Shown: one piece after another, positions 37,365 through 47,742 of the stretch
How positions within the stretch are numbered: position 1 is the stretch's first letter
Layout: each line of letters begins with the position of its first letter
From: VAZQ01 sp963821505
Lineage (GTDB): Bacteria > Pseudomonadota > Alphaproteobacteria > Rhizobiales > Xanthobacteraceae
Direction of reading: 5' to 3'
DNA: 64,000 nt
Assembly: GCA_963821505.1 (NCBI GenBank)
Contig: CAWGEH010000007.1
Location: 134,541-198,540, forward strand
Translations under genes and position numbers: made by a program
Notes under the pieces: generated by a model
Databases searched by the model: none
What the model was told of the DNA's origin: nothing
Seen by the model: only the letters and a program-made list of their open reading frames with translations

Positions 37365-38024
37365 TCATGAGTGGTTCGAAGGAGGTAGCCAATCGCGGCG
37401 ATTGTTGGCGAGACGTGCTTTGGCGGCATGGCAGCGGTTTGCGATGCGACCGAGGGCATATTTGATCGGCAGTTCGTCGAACGTATCGGGATCGTAGTCG
37501 CCCGCCCATTTTTTGGCATGGGCATGGCTCGGGTGAGCAGGGTCTGCGATCGCTTCGAGCAGTTCGTAGAAGCCCGGGATGCCGCCGCAATCCTCGGGCG
37601 GCCCGTTTCTTTCGCCGCCGATATAACGCGGATAGGAGATGCCCGGCTCGCCGGCGCGGATGTCGGTGACGGTTAGCCGATGCTCCCAGCAGTCACCGAA
37701 GTCGTAAGTGTAGTCGATGACGGTCTTTATCGGCTTGAGCACGTCGCGCAGGCGCACTTTGCTGGCCGCGATGCGCGGCTCGGTGCCCCAGTCGTCATCC
37801 ATCGGCAGGCCATATCTCTGCTTGCCGATGGTGAACTCCCAGAGGTGGTAATCGAACCATCCCATGACGGCCTGGATGATGTCGTGCAGGACCTTGAGCG
37901 TGATCGAGGTCGGCATCTCGACCTGGCGCCAGATCAGCGGATCGGTGTATCGCAACTCGATTCGGACGGTAGCGATCTCGTTGCCGCTGTCGGATGCGGC
38001 GTTCTGCCTGGTCGGACTCATCAT
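37365..38024 (-). CDS. Plasmid pRiA4b ORF-3-like protein
   Basis: About 219 residues, PF07929 family. Diagnostic blocks are VRIELRYTDPLIWRQVEMP, LKVLHDIIQAVMGWFDYHLWEF, TYDFGDCWEHRLTV, YPRYIGGERNGPPEDCGG and WAGDYDPDTFD. The ATG at 38024 (or 38021) is the likely start. It overlaps the stop of an IS66 transposase remnant as ATGA, so expression may come from the IS side. The biochemical function of the family is not established; members are frequent on plasmids and islands. Confidence 0.88.
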   Translation of the reverse strand: MMSPTRQNAASDSGNEIATVRIELRYTDPLIWRQVEMPTSITLKVLHDIIQAVMGWFDYHLWEFTIGKQRYGLPMDDDWGTEPRIAASKVRLRDVLKPIKTVIDYTYDFGDCWEHRLTVTDIRAGEPGISYPRYIGGERNGPPEDCGGIPGFYELLEAIADPAHPSHAHAKKWAGDYDPDTFDELPIKYALGRIANRCHAAKARLANNRRDWLPPSNHS

Positions 38025-38240
38025 GCCGCCAGTCTGGCAGGCTGGGCCTTCCAATTCCAGGGCAGCAACTAATCGAGACTGTGGATGTTGTGATCATTAA
38101 TGCGCGCGAGGGCGTCGGCGAGCCAAGCCTGGGGGATCGGTGCCACTCGGCCGTGCGGTCTGGATCAGCGTGTACATAATGACGGCGCGCTCGTCGCCGC
38201 GGTCGGAGCCGGCAAACAGCCATGATGTTCGGTGCGCTCA
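38021..38240 (-). pseudogene. IS66-family transposase (TnpC), C-terminal remnant
   Basis: The leftward frame reads WLFAGSDRGDERAVIMYTLI, the well-known IS66 TnpC C-terminal signature. After a frame change it continues INDHNIHSLD, a TAG, then LLPWNWKAQPARLAA and stop. The upstream 400 or so residues of the transposase are missing. Only about 70 codons remain. The stop overlaps the start of the pRiA4b-like gene. Confidence 0.8.
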
Positions 38241-38471
38241 TCCGCGCTGCAGAAAGCTGGGCGCTGCTAGCGCTTCACCGAATTCGAAACTGCGTAGCTC
38301 GACGCCGTAATAAAGGACCTGGACACCGAATACCAGACCTCTGTCGCCCACCAGAAAGGCAACGCCAACCGCGCTTTTCCAGCAAATCCTCGCGTTGACC
38401 GTCGTTGAGGGCCGCAGAAAATTCAGCCGCGAGAAGGAAAATCGCGTTATTCTCGCCGATGCGGTAGTCCT

Positions 38472-41389
38472 ATGAATCGCAAACAACGACGAATGGCGGC
38501 GAAACAAGGGAGAGCAAATCCCCATTCCTCGGCGCCCGGCGCAGCTAGCGACGCCTCGCATCAGATTGCCGAGCTGTTGGACACGGCGCTGCGGCATCAT
38601 CGAGCCGGCCGACTTGCCGAAGCTGAAGGCTGCTACAGGAAAATCCTCGCGATCGATCAAAATCACGTCGATAGCCTCCATCTCCTTGGCGGTCATCGCC
38701 CACCAGGTCGGCCGCTACGAGGTGGCAGTGGACTTGATTGGCAAGGCGATAGCCCTGAACGATCGGATTCCCGCTTTTCACAACAACATTGGATTAGCCT
38801 TGGACGCCCTTGGTCGCACCCAAGATGCCGTTGTCCATTACAGACGAGCCATAGCCCTCAAGCCGACTTACGTCGAGGCGCACAACAACCTCGGCACTGC
38901 GCTCCAGGCCCAGAGCAAATTGGACGAGGCGGTGGCCCAGTATCAGCGGGCGCTGGCCCTCAAGCCGGACTTCGCCGAGGCGCACAACAACCTCGGCAAT
39001 GCGCTTAAAGAGCAGGGCAAATTGGACGAGGCGGTGACCCGGTATCAGCGGGCGTTGGCCCTCAAGCCGAACTTTCGCCGAGGCGCACAACAACCTCGGC
39101 AATGCACTCAAAAACCAAGGCAAATTGGACGAGGCGGTGGCCCGGTATCAGCGGGCGCTGGCGCTAAAGCCGAACTATTCCGAAGCACACTACAATCTCG
39201 GCAATGCGCTGAAAGAGCAAGGCAAGTTGGACGAGGCGGTGGCCCAGTATCAGCGGGCGGTGGCCCTCAAGCCGGACTATGCTGAGGCACACAACAATCT
39301 AGCCAACGCGCTCCAGAAGCAAGGCAAATTGGACGAGGCGGTGGCCCAGTATCAGCAGGCGCTGGCCCTCAAGCCGGATTTTGCCGAGGCCCACAACAAC
39401 CTCGGCAACGCGCTTCTGGAGCAAGCTAAAGCGGACCAGGCGGTGGCGCACTTTCGCCGCGCGGTGGCCCTCAATCCCGGCCATGCCGAAACCCACAACA
39501 ACCTCGGCACTGCACTCCAGGAGCAAGGCAAATTGGACGAGGCGGTGGTCCAGTATCAGCGGGCGCTGGCACTCAAGCCGGACTTCGCCGAGGCCCACAA
39601 CAACCTCGGCACTGCGCTCCAGGATCAAGGCAAAGTGGCTGAGGCGGCAGCTGCAATATCGCCGGGCGCTTGGCTCTCAATCCGGGATATGCCGAGGCAC
39701 GCGGCAACCTCGGCAAAGCACTGATGGAGGCGGGAGACCTGACTCTGGCGCTGAGGGCTCTCCAACGGAGCATTGAAACCGGAGAGTCTGAAAACGCCAA
39801 GATTCTGTTCGTTCAGTGCGTGCGGTGTCTGGACTTCATTCCGCACGGGGTCGATCTCCGCGAAAATCTAATTCGAGCTTTGTCCGAGCCGTGGGGGCGA
39901 CCGATCGACCTTGCAAAATTCGCTGGCAATCTCGTCAAGCGCAACGACGCGACCAGCATATGCATTAGCCGGGCGGCACAGCGCATGGCCCAAGCGTCTG
40001 CCGGCGCAAGAACTATTCAGCCCATCCGAGTTCGCTGAGGTTTGTGATGATCAGTTGTTGCGCTGTCTTCTGGAATCAACTCCTGTCTGCGACATCGAAC
40101 TGGAACGATTTCTAACCGCAGTCCGCTTCACGATGCTGGAAGCGGCGAGTGCTGGGCTCGATTCGCACGAAGTCGAGGAAAACGCGTTAGGGTTCTTCTG
40201 TGCCCTGGCACAGCAGTGTTTTATCAACGAGTACATTTTTGCCCATACAGATGACGAAATAGAGAAGGCACAACGCTTGCGGGCGCTGCTGGTCGAGGCG
40301 CTAGCGTCCGGGACTTCCATTCCCGAGCTTTGGCTCGTGGCTGTTGCGGCGTATTTTCCACTCGCATCTCTTCCAGGGGCGGAGTTGATTGCTGACCGAC
40401 CTTGGTCCGCCCCCGTGGCTGCGCTCGTGGCACGCCAAGTGCGGGAGAGTGAGGAAGAGCGGCAACTACAGACCTCAATTCCGCGCCTCACCCCTATTGA
40501 GGACGGGGTGTCACTTCTGGTTAAGCAACAGTACGAGGAAAGCCCATATCCGCGGTGGATGAAGGCGGCGCCTGTCGGCAAAGCCACGACAATTGACGGG
40601 TACCTGCGACGCCAATTTCCTTTGGTCTCTCTCCGCAACGTTGCCAAGAAGAGCAGTATCGAAATTCTGGTAGCTGGCTGTGGCACCGGCCAGCATTCGA
40701 TCGAAACCGCGCGACAATTCACAGGGGCGCAGGTGCTTGCCGTCGATCTCAGTCTGACCAGTCTCTGTTACGCTAAGAGAAAGACGCGCGAGCTCGGATT
40801 GAACAATATCGAGTACGCGCAGGCCGATATCCTGCAACTCGGATCGATCGGCCGCGCCTTCGACGTCATTGAGGCCAGCGGGGTGTTGCATCACCTAGCG
40901 GACCCGTTCGCTGGCTGGCAGCTGCTGCTCTCGATGTTACGACCGGGCGGCTTCATGCGTCTCGGTCTTTACAGCAAGCTGGCACGGCAGGACCTCGTTG
41001 ATGCACGCAGGTTCATTGCCGAGCGCGGCTACCGCCCATCAGCGGAGGATATCCGGCGGTGCCGGCAGGAACTCATAAGCTTTGGCGATGGCACGCCGCT
41101 CAAGAGGGCAACAGAGTGGTCGGATTTTTTCAGCACAAGCACGTGCCGCGACCTGCTGTTTCATGTTCAAGAACACCAATTCACACTTCCCGAGATCAGT
41201 GCCTTTCTAAGTCAAAACCGGCTAGAATTTCTCGGTTTCAACCTACCGGGTCATGTGCTGCAGAATTTCCGACGGCGCTTCCCCGGCGACAAAACGATGA
41301 CTGACCTCAATCATTGGCACAGTTTTGAGACAGAGAATCCGATGATTTTTGCTGGCATGTACCAGTTCTGGATTCAAAAACCATCCTAA
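38472..41389 (+). pseudogene. TPR-repeat protein fused to SAM-dependent methyltransferase; multiple frameshifts
   Basis: One gene of about 970 codons read in successive frames. It begins MNRKQRRMAAKQG, followed by a TPR, then about ten 34-residue TPRs (LDEAVAQYQRALALKPDFAEAHNNLG). A helical linker follows, then a class I methyltransferase with motif I EILVAGCGTGQHSIETARQF and post-I VLAVDLS, ending at 41389. The last frame (39911-41389) is intact and carries the whole methyltransferase. Shifts near 38690, 39070, 39650 (two) and 40000 are each cured by removing one base. Seven units repeat at exactly 102 bp, but the one spanning 39070 measures 103. Probably soluble; the target is unknown. Confidence 0.8.
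38914..39680 (+). repeat. 102-bp near-identical tandem repeats encoding TPR units
   Basis: Anchors of the form GGCAAATTGGACGAGGCGGT fall at 38914, 39016, 39119, 39221, 39323, 39425, 39527 and 39629. Spacing is 102 bp throughout except 103 between 39016 and 39119. Nucleotide identity between units is high, so recent amplification or ongoing gene conversion is likely. Confidence 0.9.
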
Positions 41390-41656
41390 CAATGAAAAGC
41401 AAAATTAGTGATTCATGCCGACGAGCTCCAATTTGGCCGGGGCCATTCAACTCTCGGTATAGGAGTGGGAATGCCATCAATGTATCGCGACAGCGTATCT
41501 TCGTCGGCTCGAGCCGCCGCCTAAATCGCGGCGCGCTATCACGGGTATGCCGGCCTGGTGTGCCTCGGCCCAGCCGAAGGTGATGTCGCACCTGATCTGG
41601 CGTTCGGTGATCGTGTCCGGTCAGGGCCGGCTTGATTACGATCGGCCCCCGCGTAC

Positions 41657-42133
41657 TCAATGTGACATCGGCTGCAGGCAGCCCAAAATGAAGCATAGGA
41701 TCAGTGCTGCCGCGACCGACGGCGCTAGCGGGATGCGCTTCTTACCGTCGACCTGCTGGACCTCGGCCCACCCGAGCTTGGCCGCAACGACGTGCACACC
41801 CGCGAAGATTGCGAGTAGGACCGCGAAGGGGAGTGCACAAAGAAAGCCGACCCAAAGGAAGGCGACCGTCAATATCTTGACGTCGCCGCCGCCCATCAAC
41901 TTCTGCGCATAGAAGTACAACATGACGCAGAACATGAGCGCGGCGAAGGCCAGGTTCCAATGTGCGCTCACCCAGCGGCCGGACAAGATCGCGTGGACGA
42001 CGAATAACCCGGCAAGGACGAGGATAAGCTCGTTGCGGATCTTGAATTGCTTGAAATCGGTCAGCGCCACATAGAACAAGACTGCGGCAGTAATCACCAG
42101 CACAACGTGGGACAGTGGCGCGGAGAACGCCAT
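41657..42133 (-). CDS. cpaA: Prepilin peptidase CpaA/TadV
   Basis: 158 residues, all hydrophobic with about five membrane segments. The catalytic aspartates are in ALTDFKQFKIRNELI and in the GxGD-type motif MGGGDVKILT. It lacks the N-terminal methylase domain, as normal for TadV. It processes Flp pilin and TadE-like minor pilins. It is the last gene of the leftward Tad operon, 7 bp after tadD. Confidence 0.93.
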   Translation of the reverse strand: MAFSAPLSHVVLVITAAVLFYVALTDFKQFKIRNELILVLAGLFVVHAILSGRWVSAHWNLAFAALMFCVMLYFYAQKLMGGGDVKILTVAFLWVGFLCALPFAVLLAIFAGVHVVAAKLGWAEVQQVDGKKRIPLAPSVAAALILCFILGCLQPMSH

Positions 42134-42140
42134 CCGGTCC

Positions 42141-42680
42141 TTATTGCGCAGGGGCCCGCTGAATGAACCTGGAGCTCGAGTTCAGCAGTTGAAGGTTATT
42201 AGCAATGGTCGGATTATTGGGCTCGCGTTCATAGGCCTTGAGGAATTTCTTACGCGCGTTCACCAGGTCGCCACGCAGCATGTACGAGTAGCCCTGGTTG
42301 TTCAGAATCTCCGTGGTCTCCCCCGCAAGCCTGATGGCGTAAACATAGGCGCGATCGGCAAGATCGAAGCGCGCAAGACGGTCATAGGCCGCCGCCAGGC
42401 CGATCCAGGCGGTGGGATCCTTCGGAGCCTTTTCAGTCGCGTCGCGGAAATAATGTTCGGCAATTCCGAAATTGCCCCGATTGAAGTGCTCGATTCCCAT
42501 GCGCAAGGGCTCGTCGGAGCGGTAGTACTTGACGTCGTCGGGATCCTGCACCTTGGCCGTCGTAGGTGGGCCATCGGCGACAACGGGTATCGCGGTCGGG
42601 GCACAATCAGTGGTTGAGCAACAACCCGCGACCGTAATTAGCAAGGCGCCAAAAGCAAAGACCGCGAAAAGGGGTCGCAC
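42141..42680 (-). CDS. tadD: TadD-like TPR lipoprotein
   Basis: About 179 residues from a GTG at 42680 with GAGGAAGGGG upstream. A lipoprotein signal ends with ITVAGC and the Cys would be acylated. TPRs follow: MGIEHFNRGNFGIAEHYFRDA, WIGLAAAYDRLARFDLADRA, NNQGYSYMLRGDLVNARKKF. TadD is an outer-membrane-associated factor for secretin assembly. Its place between tadC and cpaA fits. Confidence 0.9.
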   Translation of the reverse strand: MRPLFAVFAFGALLITVAGCCSTTDCAPTAIPVVADGPPTTAKVQDPDDVKYYRSDEPLRMGIEHFNRGNFGIAEHYFRDATEKAPKDPTAWIGLAAAYDRLARFDLADRAYVYAIRLAGETTEILNNQGYSYMLRGDLVNARKKFLKAYEREPNNPTIANNLQLLNSSSRFIQRAPAQ

Positions 42681-42924
42681 GTTGCAGCCCCTTCCTCGGC
42701 TCAATGAACTCAATGAAGCTGCGGTGCCCATGTCACATCTTACCCCAATGGTGGGCTCAACAGTGTGGCCGGGACGTCACGCGAGAGAAAAAAGCCAAGG
42801 CGAGAGTTAGAGGCGAAAGTGGCGAAAGTTAGCGGGCGCCGCCGCGTGAGCGGCGCTATTCGCAATCCGCCTGGCGCTTCCTTCGCTAAAAATGCGGCGA
42901 CAGCCCTCGATGCCGCGGTTGGTG

Positions 42925-43854
42925 CTATTTTAGCACCGTAAGCAGCCGGATGATCACCGGCACCATCGCAATGCCGAGAATAACTGGAAATATGAACAGG
43001 CCCAGGGGGCCGACCATTTTCACAGGAAGCTTGTTGGCGCGCTCCTCAGCTCGCATTAGCCTGCGATCGCGCATGTCATCACTGAAGACGCGCAAAGCAT
43101 CCCCGACGTCGGTGCCGAGCTCGATCGACTGCCGCAACATGGCGGCCAGCGAGCGCGCCTCGTCCAGTCCCAGCCGATCTGCGAGCGAAGCGAGTGCATC
43201 GATGGTGCTGCGGCCAGCGCGCATCTCGGCTCCCATGATCTGCAAGTTGGCGCCGAGATAGCGGTTCTGCTGCCCGACCTCACCACTGATGCGGCCCAAG
43301 GCGGCTTCGAGACTCAGCCCAGCATCGATACATACGACCAGAAGATCGAGCATGTCGGGAAAGGCGATCCGATATCCCCGGTGCAATACCCTTTTGCGGC
43401 GCGCGATGTAGGCATCGGGCCCCACCACCGCGAGGAGAATGAGGACAGCCGCCAAACCGAGCTTCAAGTACCAATTGAACAAGAACTGTGCGGCGAAGAG
43501 CGCCACGATGCCCAAAAGGACGACGCTCGCCACTCGTGCGAAGATGTAGTACTTGATGGCATCAACTCGAAAAAACCCCGCGCGTATCAGTTCGCGTCGC
43601 AGCTTCGTGCGCACCGAACCTTCAACGCCGAAACGCTTCTCATCGAAAATAGTCGCGACAAGCGCATCGAACCCCGATGCCAAACCCGGTGCAGTGTCAG
43701 CGTCCCGCCTCTGAGCTGCGTCCTGGCTCTGGGCCGCGACCCGCTGGTGGACGCGAATCTGAACGGAGAGGAACTGCCCGATCGCGTACACCCCGATCGC
43801 AACCGCGCCGAAGGCGAGAATCGTGATTAGCTGGACTGAGAGTTCTTGTGACAT
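42925..43854 (-). CDS. tadC: TadC inner-membrane platform protein
   Basis: 309 residues, T2SS-F family. Membrane segments are near residues 10-30, 105-145 and at the end. The core reads FPDMLDLLVVCIDAGLSLEAALGRI and LRQSIELGTDVGDALRVFSDDMRDRRLMRAEERANKLPVKM, typical of TadC. It starts within the stop of tadB (TAATG). It forms the platform with TadB. Confidence 0.94.
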   Translation of the reverse strand: MSQELSVQLITILAFGAVAIGVYAIGQFLSVQIRVHQRVAAQSQDAAQRRDADTAPGLASGFDALVATIFDEKRFGVEGSVRTKLRRELIRAGFFRVDAIKYYIFARVASVVLLGIVALFAAQFLFNWYLKLGLAAVLILLAVVGPDAYIARRKRVLHRGYRIAFPDMLDLLVVCIDAGLSLEAALGRISGEVGQQNRYLGANLQIMGAEMRAGRSTIDALASLADRLGLDEARSLAAMLRQSIELGTDVGDALRVFSDDMRDRRLMRAEERANKLPVKMVGPLGLFIFPVILGIAMVPVIIRLLTVLK

Positions 43855-44822
43855 TAGAACCTGAAGTTTACCATTCGATACAGGATGACGTTCCCGATGA
43901 GCAACATGAGCCCACCGACAACGAGGGCGGGAATAGCGATCGGATGATCCTTGACTCCGAAATAGTAATCCGGAGCTATCAGCGTAATGAGTGCAAACAG
44001 GATGAACGGGGTCAGCGACAGCGCGATCGCCGAGAGTCGTCCTTCAGCACTCAACGCCCGTATCTTCAAGCGCAACTTCAAACGACCGCGCAGCATCCCC
44101 GAAAGCCGACTGAGGATCTCCGCAAGATTACCGCCGGTCTGATGCTGGATATTCACCGCGGTTGAAAAGAATGAAAGATCATTGTGTCCGACCCGGGGAG
44201 CAAGGTTGGCCACCGCGAGGGACTGTTCGAGACCAAACGTGATTTCATCCGCGACAATGCCAAATTCGGATCCAACCGGATCGGGCATCTCACGGGCGAC
44301 GAGGCCGATCGCGACCCTGAAAGGATGTCCGGCGCGCAAGCCGCGCGCGATCACGTCCAACGCATCGGGAAATTGCTCGCTGAAAGCGGCGATCCGGCGC
44401 CCGCGCGCCCTTGCTAGGAACAGAAAGATCGATGCAGCCGCGAGTGGACCCGCAAGCACGATTGCAAGAAAACTTGATCCGGTCGCCAATCGGAACAAAA
44501 GGAAAAATAGCGCCGTCGGGATGGCGACCGCCAGAAACACTTTTGCGCCGGTAAACCGCACGCCGCTTTGAACAACCAGCTCTTTAAAGCTTTGCAGCGA
44601 CGGAATGTGGGCAAGGACATCGACGCCCCTTTCCTTGCGCAAAATCTGCAGGACTTCCCTGGGGTTGGCGAGTTCGGCAGTCAATGCCAGGCGTCGGTTG
44701 ATCGTCTGCTTCTCGCGGCGCTCCTTGAACAGCACCCAGTAGATGCTCTGGAAACCCAACAATACCGCCCCGAAGACGAGGGCATAGATGAGCCAAGGTT
44801 CGTTCGGGATCATGGCTGTCAC
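43854..44822 (-). CDS. tadB: TadB inner-membrane platform protein
   Basis: 322 residues. Membrane segments at the N-terminus (LIYALVFGAVLLGFQSIYWVLF), middle and end. T2SS-F core FPDALDVIARGLRAGHPFRVAIGLVAREM and VNIQHQTGGNLAEILSRLSGMLRGR. Overlaps cpaF upstream by 4 bp and tadC downstream by 1 bp. An ATG three codons in is an alternative start. Confidence 0.94.
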   Translation of the reverse strand: MTAMIPNEPWLIYALVFGAVLLGFQSIYWVLFKERREKQTINRRLALTAELANPREVLQILRKERGVDVLAHIPSLQSFKELVVQSGVRFTGAKVFLAVAIPTALFFLLFRLATGSSFLAIVLAGPLAAASIFLFLARARGRRIAAFSEQFPDALDVIARGLRAGHPFRVAIGLVAREMPDPVGSEFGIVADEITFGLEQSLAVANLAPRVGHNDLSFFSTAVNIQHQTGGNLAEILSRLSGMLRGRLKLRLKIRALSAEGRLSAIALSLTPFILFALITLIAPDYYFGVKDHPIAIPALVVGGLMLLIGNVILYRMVNFRF

Positions 44823-46207
44823 AAAGCTCGATTGGGATCGAAGTGGCTCTGCGGAAGGTCGACTCCCATATGCTTCAGGTCGACGAGGAAACTAGGCCGG
44901 TTCCCGGTTGCTCGAAACGTTCCATAAATGTTGCCTTTCTCGTCCGTGCGCTCTTTCACGAAGTGAAAGATTTCCTGCATCAGAACGACTTCGCCTTCCA
45001 TCCCGGTGATTTCTCCGATGCTGACCACCCGGCGTTGGCCATCGGGCAGGCGCTGCACCTGGATCAACAAGGGGATCGCAGACGCGATCTGGCTTCGGAT
45101 GCTCGCAGGGCTAATGGACATGCCGGCCATGCTCACCATCTGCTCCAGCCGCTTGATCGCATCACGCGGTGAATTCGCGTGCACTGTTGTCATCGATCCT
45201 TCGTGGCCGGTGTTCATGGCCTGAAGCATGTCGAATGCTTCTTCACCTCGGCATTCGCCGATGATGATACGATCAGGACGCATCCGAAGGGCGTTCTTCA
45301 CGAGCTCGCGTTGGCGGATCTCACCTTTGCCTTCAGCGTTCGGAGGCCGAGTCTCCATTCGCCCAACATGCGGAAGCTGCAGCTGCAATTCGGCGGCATC
45401 TTCGATGGTGATAATTCTTTCCTCGGGGGGAACGTAACTCGACATAGCATTCAGCAGGGTGGTCTTGCCGCTGCCGGTGCCGCCCGAAATGATAAATGAT
45501 ATTTTTCCTTTTACAGCCGCCTTCAGCAAGTCTGCCATCACAGGTCGAAGCGCGTTGAGCTCGACAAGGCGATCCATCGAGAATGGTGTTTTAGAGAATT
45601 TTCGGATCGAAACCAGCGGGCCATCCACCGCGACCGGCCGGATCGCGACATTGACGCGCGATCCATCGGGCAATCGAGCGTCGACGGTTGGGGAGGATTC
45701 GTCAACCCGGCGTCCAACATAGGCAACAATTCTTTGCACAATGCGCATGAGATGCGCTTCATCTTTGAAATGGACGCTGGTCTCTTCCAGCTTTCCGAAG
45801 CGTTCCACAAAGCATTTCTTGTGCGTGTTAATCAGGATGTCGTTGACGGTCGGATCCTTGAGCAGGGGCTCGATCGGCCCGAAGCCCGTCATCTCGTCGA
45901 CGATTTCCTCCGCGAAAGCTTGCAGCTCTCTCTGATTGAGGGAAAGCCGCTCCGTCCGGACATATTCGCCGAGATAGGCACGAACCTCGCGGACCAGGTC
46001 CTCGCGCGGAAGCTTTTCGAGGGACACGAGATTGAACTCGTCAATGATCCGCTCGTGCAGTTTGAGCTTCTCGTCGAGCAAGGCAGGCCGTTGTGCAATC
46101 AACTCGCTATAGATGTGCTCTTTTGCGACCGGGGCGGGCTCGCGCGCGATGACTTCGGCGATCGGCTGTGCCCGCGTTCGCGGCGTAACATTGGAGAAAA
46201 AGCTCAT
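44819..46207 (-). CDS. cpaF: CpaF/TadA pilus assembly ATPase
   Basis: About 462 residues from the ATG at 46207 (MSFFSNVTPR); an in-frame start 20 codons earlier is possible. Secretion ATPase of the VirB11/TadA group: Walker A ISGGTGSGKTTLLNAMSSYV, Asp box IITIEDAAELQL, Walker B RPDRIIIGECRGEEAFDMLQAMNTGHEGSMTT with the His box. It powers pilus extension from the cytoplasm. It is followed directly by tadB. Confidence 0.95.
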   Translation of the reverse strand: MSFFSNVTPRTRAQPIAEVIAREPAPVAKEHIYSELIAQRPALLDEKLKLHERIIDEFNLVSLEKLPREDLVREVRAYLGEYVRTERLSLNQRELQAFAEEIVDEMTGFGPIEPLLKDPTVNDILINTHKKCFVERFGKLEETSVHFKDEAHLMRIVQRIVAYVGRRVDESSPTVDARLPDGSRVNVAIRPVAVDGPLVSIRKFSKTPFSMDRLVELNALRPVMADLLKAAVKGKISFIISGGTGSGKTTLLNAMSSYVPPEERIITIEDAAELQLQLPHVGRMETRPPNAEGKGEIRQRELVKNALRMRPDRIIIGECRGEEAFDMLQAMNTGHEGSMTTVHANSPRDAIKRLEQMVSMAGMSISPASIRSQIASAIPLLIQVQRLPDGQRRVVSIGEITGMEGEVVLMQEIFHFVKERTDEKGNIYGTFRATGNRPSFLVDLKHMGVDLPQSHFDPNRAL

Positions 46208-46292
46208 TTTCTGCTCATATTTTTCGTATTTCTCGTTTAGTCTACAAGATCTTGGCCGTGGTGTCATTCAATTCGGCTGTGCGGGTAACGGC

Positions 46293-47486
46293 TCAAGTTT
46301 TATGTGAAGGTCCTGCTTGAACGGTCCGCGCCTTCAATCCAGACACCAGCGACGCCAGGGCGCGAACATCCTTCGTGATCCTGCTCGAGCGGCTTGTGAT
46401 CGAAATGGGAACGCCGGTGTTGAGGCTGTGATTGGCGGTGGCGGTATCCTCGCGAACATAGATAACCGTTTGGTCTCCCAGAGCCCGATTTACATGTCCT
46501 CGGTGCGCAATCCCTCCGACCAGACCGGACTCGCATCGGTTAAGGGCCACAACGATTTGAGGCGGAACGCGCTCTGCACTTTTGACCTCTCGAAGGGTCT
46601 CGGCAATCTGACGCAGCCCCGGAACGTTATTCAACCCGGTGACGATAGCCAGATCGCAGACCCCGAGGATTTGATCCGTCCAATCAAACCATGCCGGCGG
46701 CATATTGACGATCACCAGATCGTATTGCTCTGAAATGAAGCGAAAGAGAGCATCGAGCGCAGCCATGTTCAGCTCGACCGAAGCCCTCCTGTTTCGCGGC
46801 ATTGCGAGTACGTCGACACCGCTTGCCGCGTGACGGCTGACAAAAAGATCAAACAGTTGCGCATCGAGGCGATCGGGGTTTTGGACGATCTCCTCGATGT
46901 GGAACCGTGGCTCGATGTCGAGGTAATCGCAGACATGACTGGCTCGCAAATCGAGATCCAGCAAGCAAACCCGCCGACTGCGCGTTTGCTTGGCGCGTTT
47001 GATCTGCACGGCGGTTTCGATTGCAAGCGTGGCGTTGCCGACCCCGCCGCTGCTCGGCACAAATGCCACGATGGCAGGTCGAACCTGTTCATCGTGGCCG
47101 GGTCTGACTCCCGACCGACCGATGCGAGAAATGATGTCCAGAATTTCCTGCGGAGCGCCTTGGATCGATACCCAGTCCGCGCCGCCGCTGCGGACTAATC
47201 TCTTGTAGTCGCTGGCCGAGATCTCGCTGCTGACGAAAATGAAGAAGATACCGCGATGTTCCTGCTCCGCGATGTTCGCCATGCGGTCGAATGACGTGCC
47301 AGTCAAAACCGGAATAATGATGCAAACCTGATCGTGGTTGGCGCTCGCGCCGTCCTGACTGCGCGTGCCAGTCACCGCGTCGAGATTTGCGAGCTTACGC
47401 AAACTCGGCACAGTGCTTCTGATTCGGCTTTCCAACTCGTTCAACTCGCTGGATTCAGTGCCGGCAGTAAAAAAATAGATTTGCAT
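46293..47486 (-). CDS. cpaE: CpaE/TadZ-like pilus localisation ATPase
   Basis: 397 residues from the ATG at 47486. An N-terminal receiver-like domain (CIIIPVLTGTSFDRMANIAEQEHRG) precedes a MinD/ParA-like domain. The deviant Walker A reads PSSGGVGNATLAIE: both signature Lys and the canonical GKT/GTS are lost, as in several TadZ proteins. Later motifs are LLDLDLRASHVCDYLDIEP and VIVNMPPAWFDWTD. It places the pilus machine at a cell pole. Lies 85 bp upstream of cpaF. Confidence 0.9.
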   Translation of the reverse strand: MQIYFFTAGTESSELNELESRIRSTVPSLRKLANLDAVTGTRSQDGASANHDQVCIIIPVLTGTSFDRMANIAEQEHRGIFFIFVSSEISASDYKRLVRSGGADWVSIQGAPQEILDIISRIGRSGVRPGHDEQVRPAIVAFVPSSGGVGNATLAIETAVQIKRAKQTRSRRVCLLDLDLRASHVCDYLDIEPRFHIEEIVQNPDRLDAQLFDLFVSRHAASGVDVLAMPRNRRASVELNMAALDALFRFISEQYDLVIVNMPPAWFDWTDQILGVCDLAIVTGLNNVPGLRQIAETLREVKSAERVPPQIVVALNRCESGLVGGIAHRGHVNRALGDQTVIYVREDTATANHSLNTGVPISITSRSSRITKDVRALASLVSGLKARTVQAGPSHKT

Positions 47487-47742
47487 CAGACCTAGTGGTT
47501 GCGCGTTATGGACCACTCGACGAGAAATCCTCGCCGGTTATGGTCGTGAGTCATGAGCGGCATTGCAATATTGCCAAATCCCGAGAGCTCGCCCAAGAAC
47601 AAAAATGGAAGGCTCTGACAGTGCAAATCTGACACTGCGATGCCGCGCCGTGCGGTGGGCATCTCACTCTCGGTCAGTCAAACGTTGTGCCCCCGACCTT
47701 GCTCCTCAAATCTATGGTCCTATGGTTCCCGCGTTCATTATC

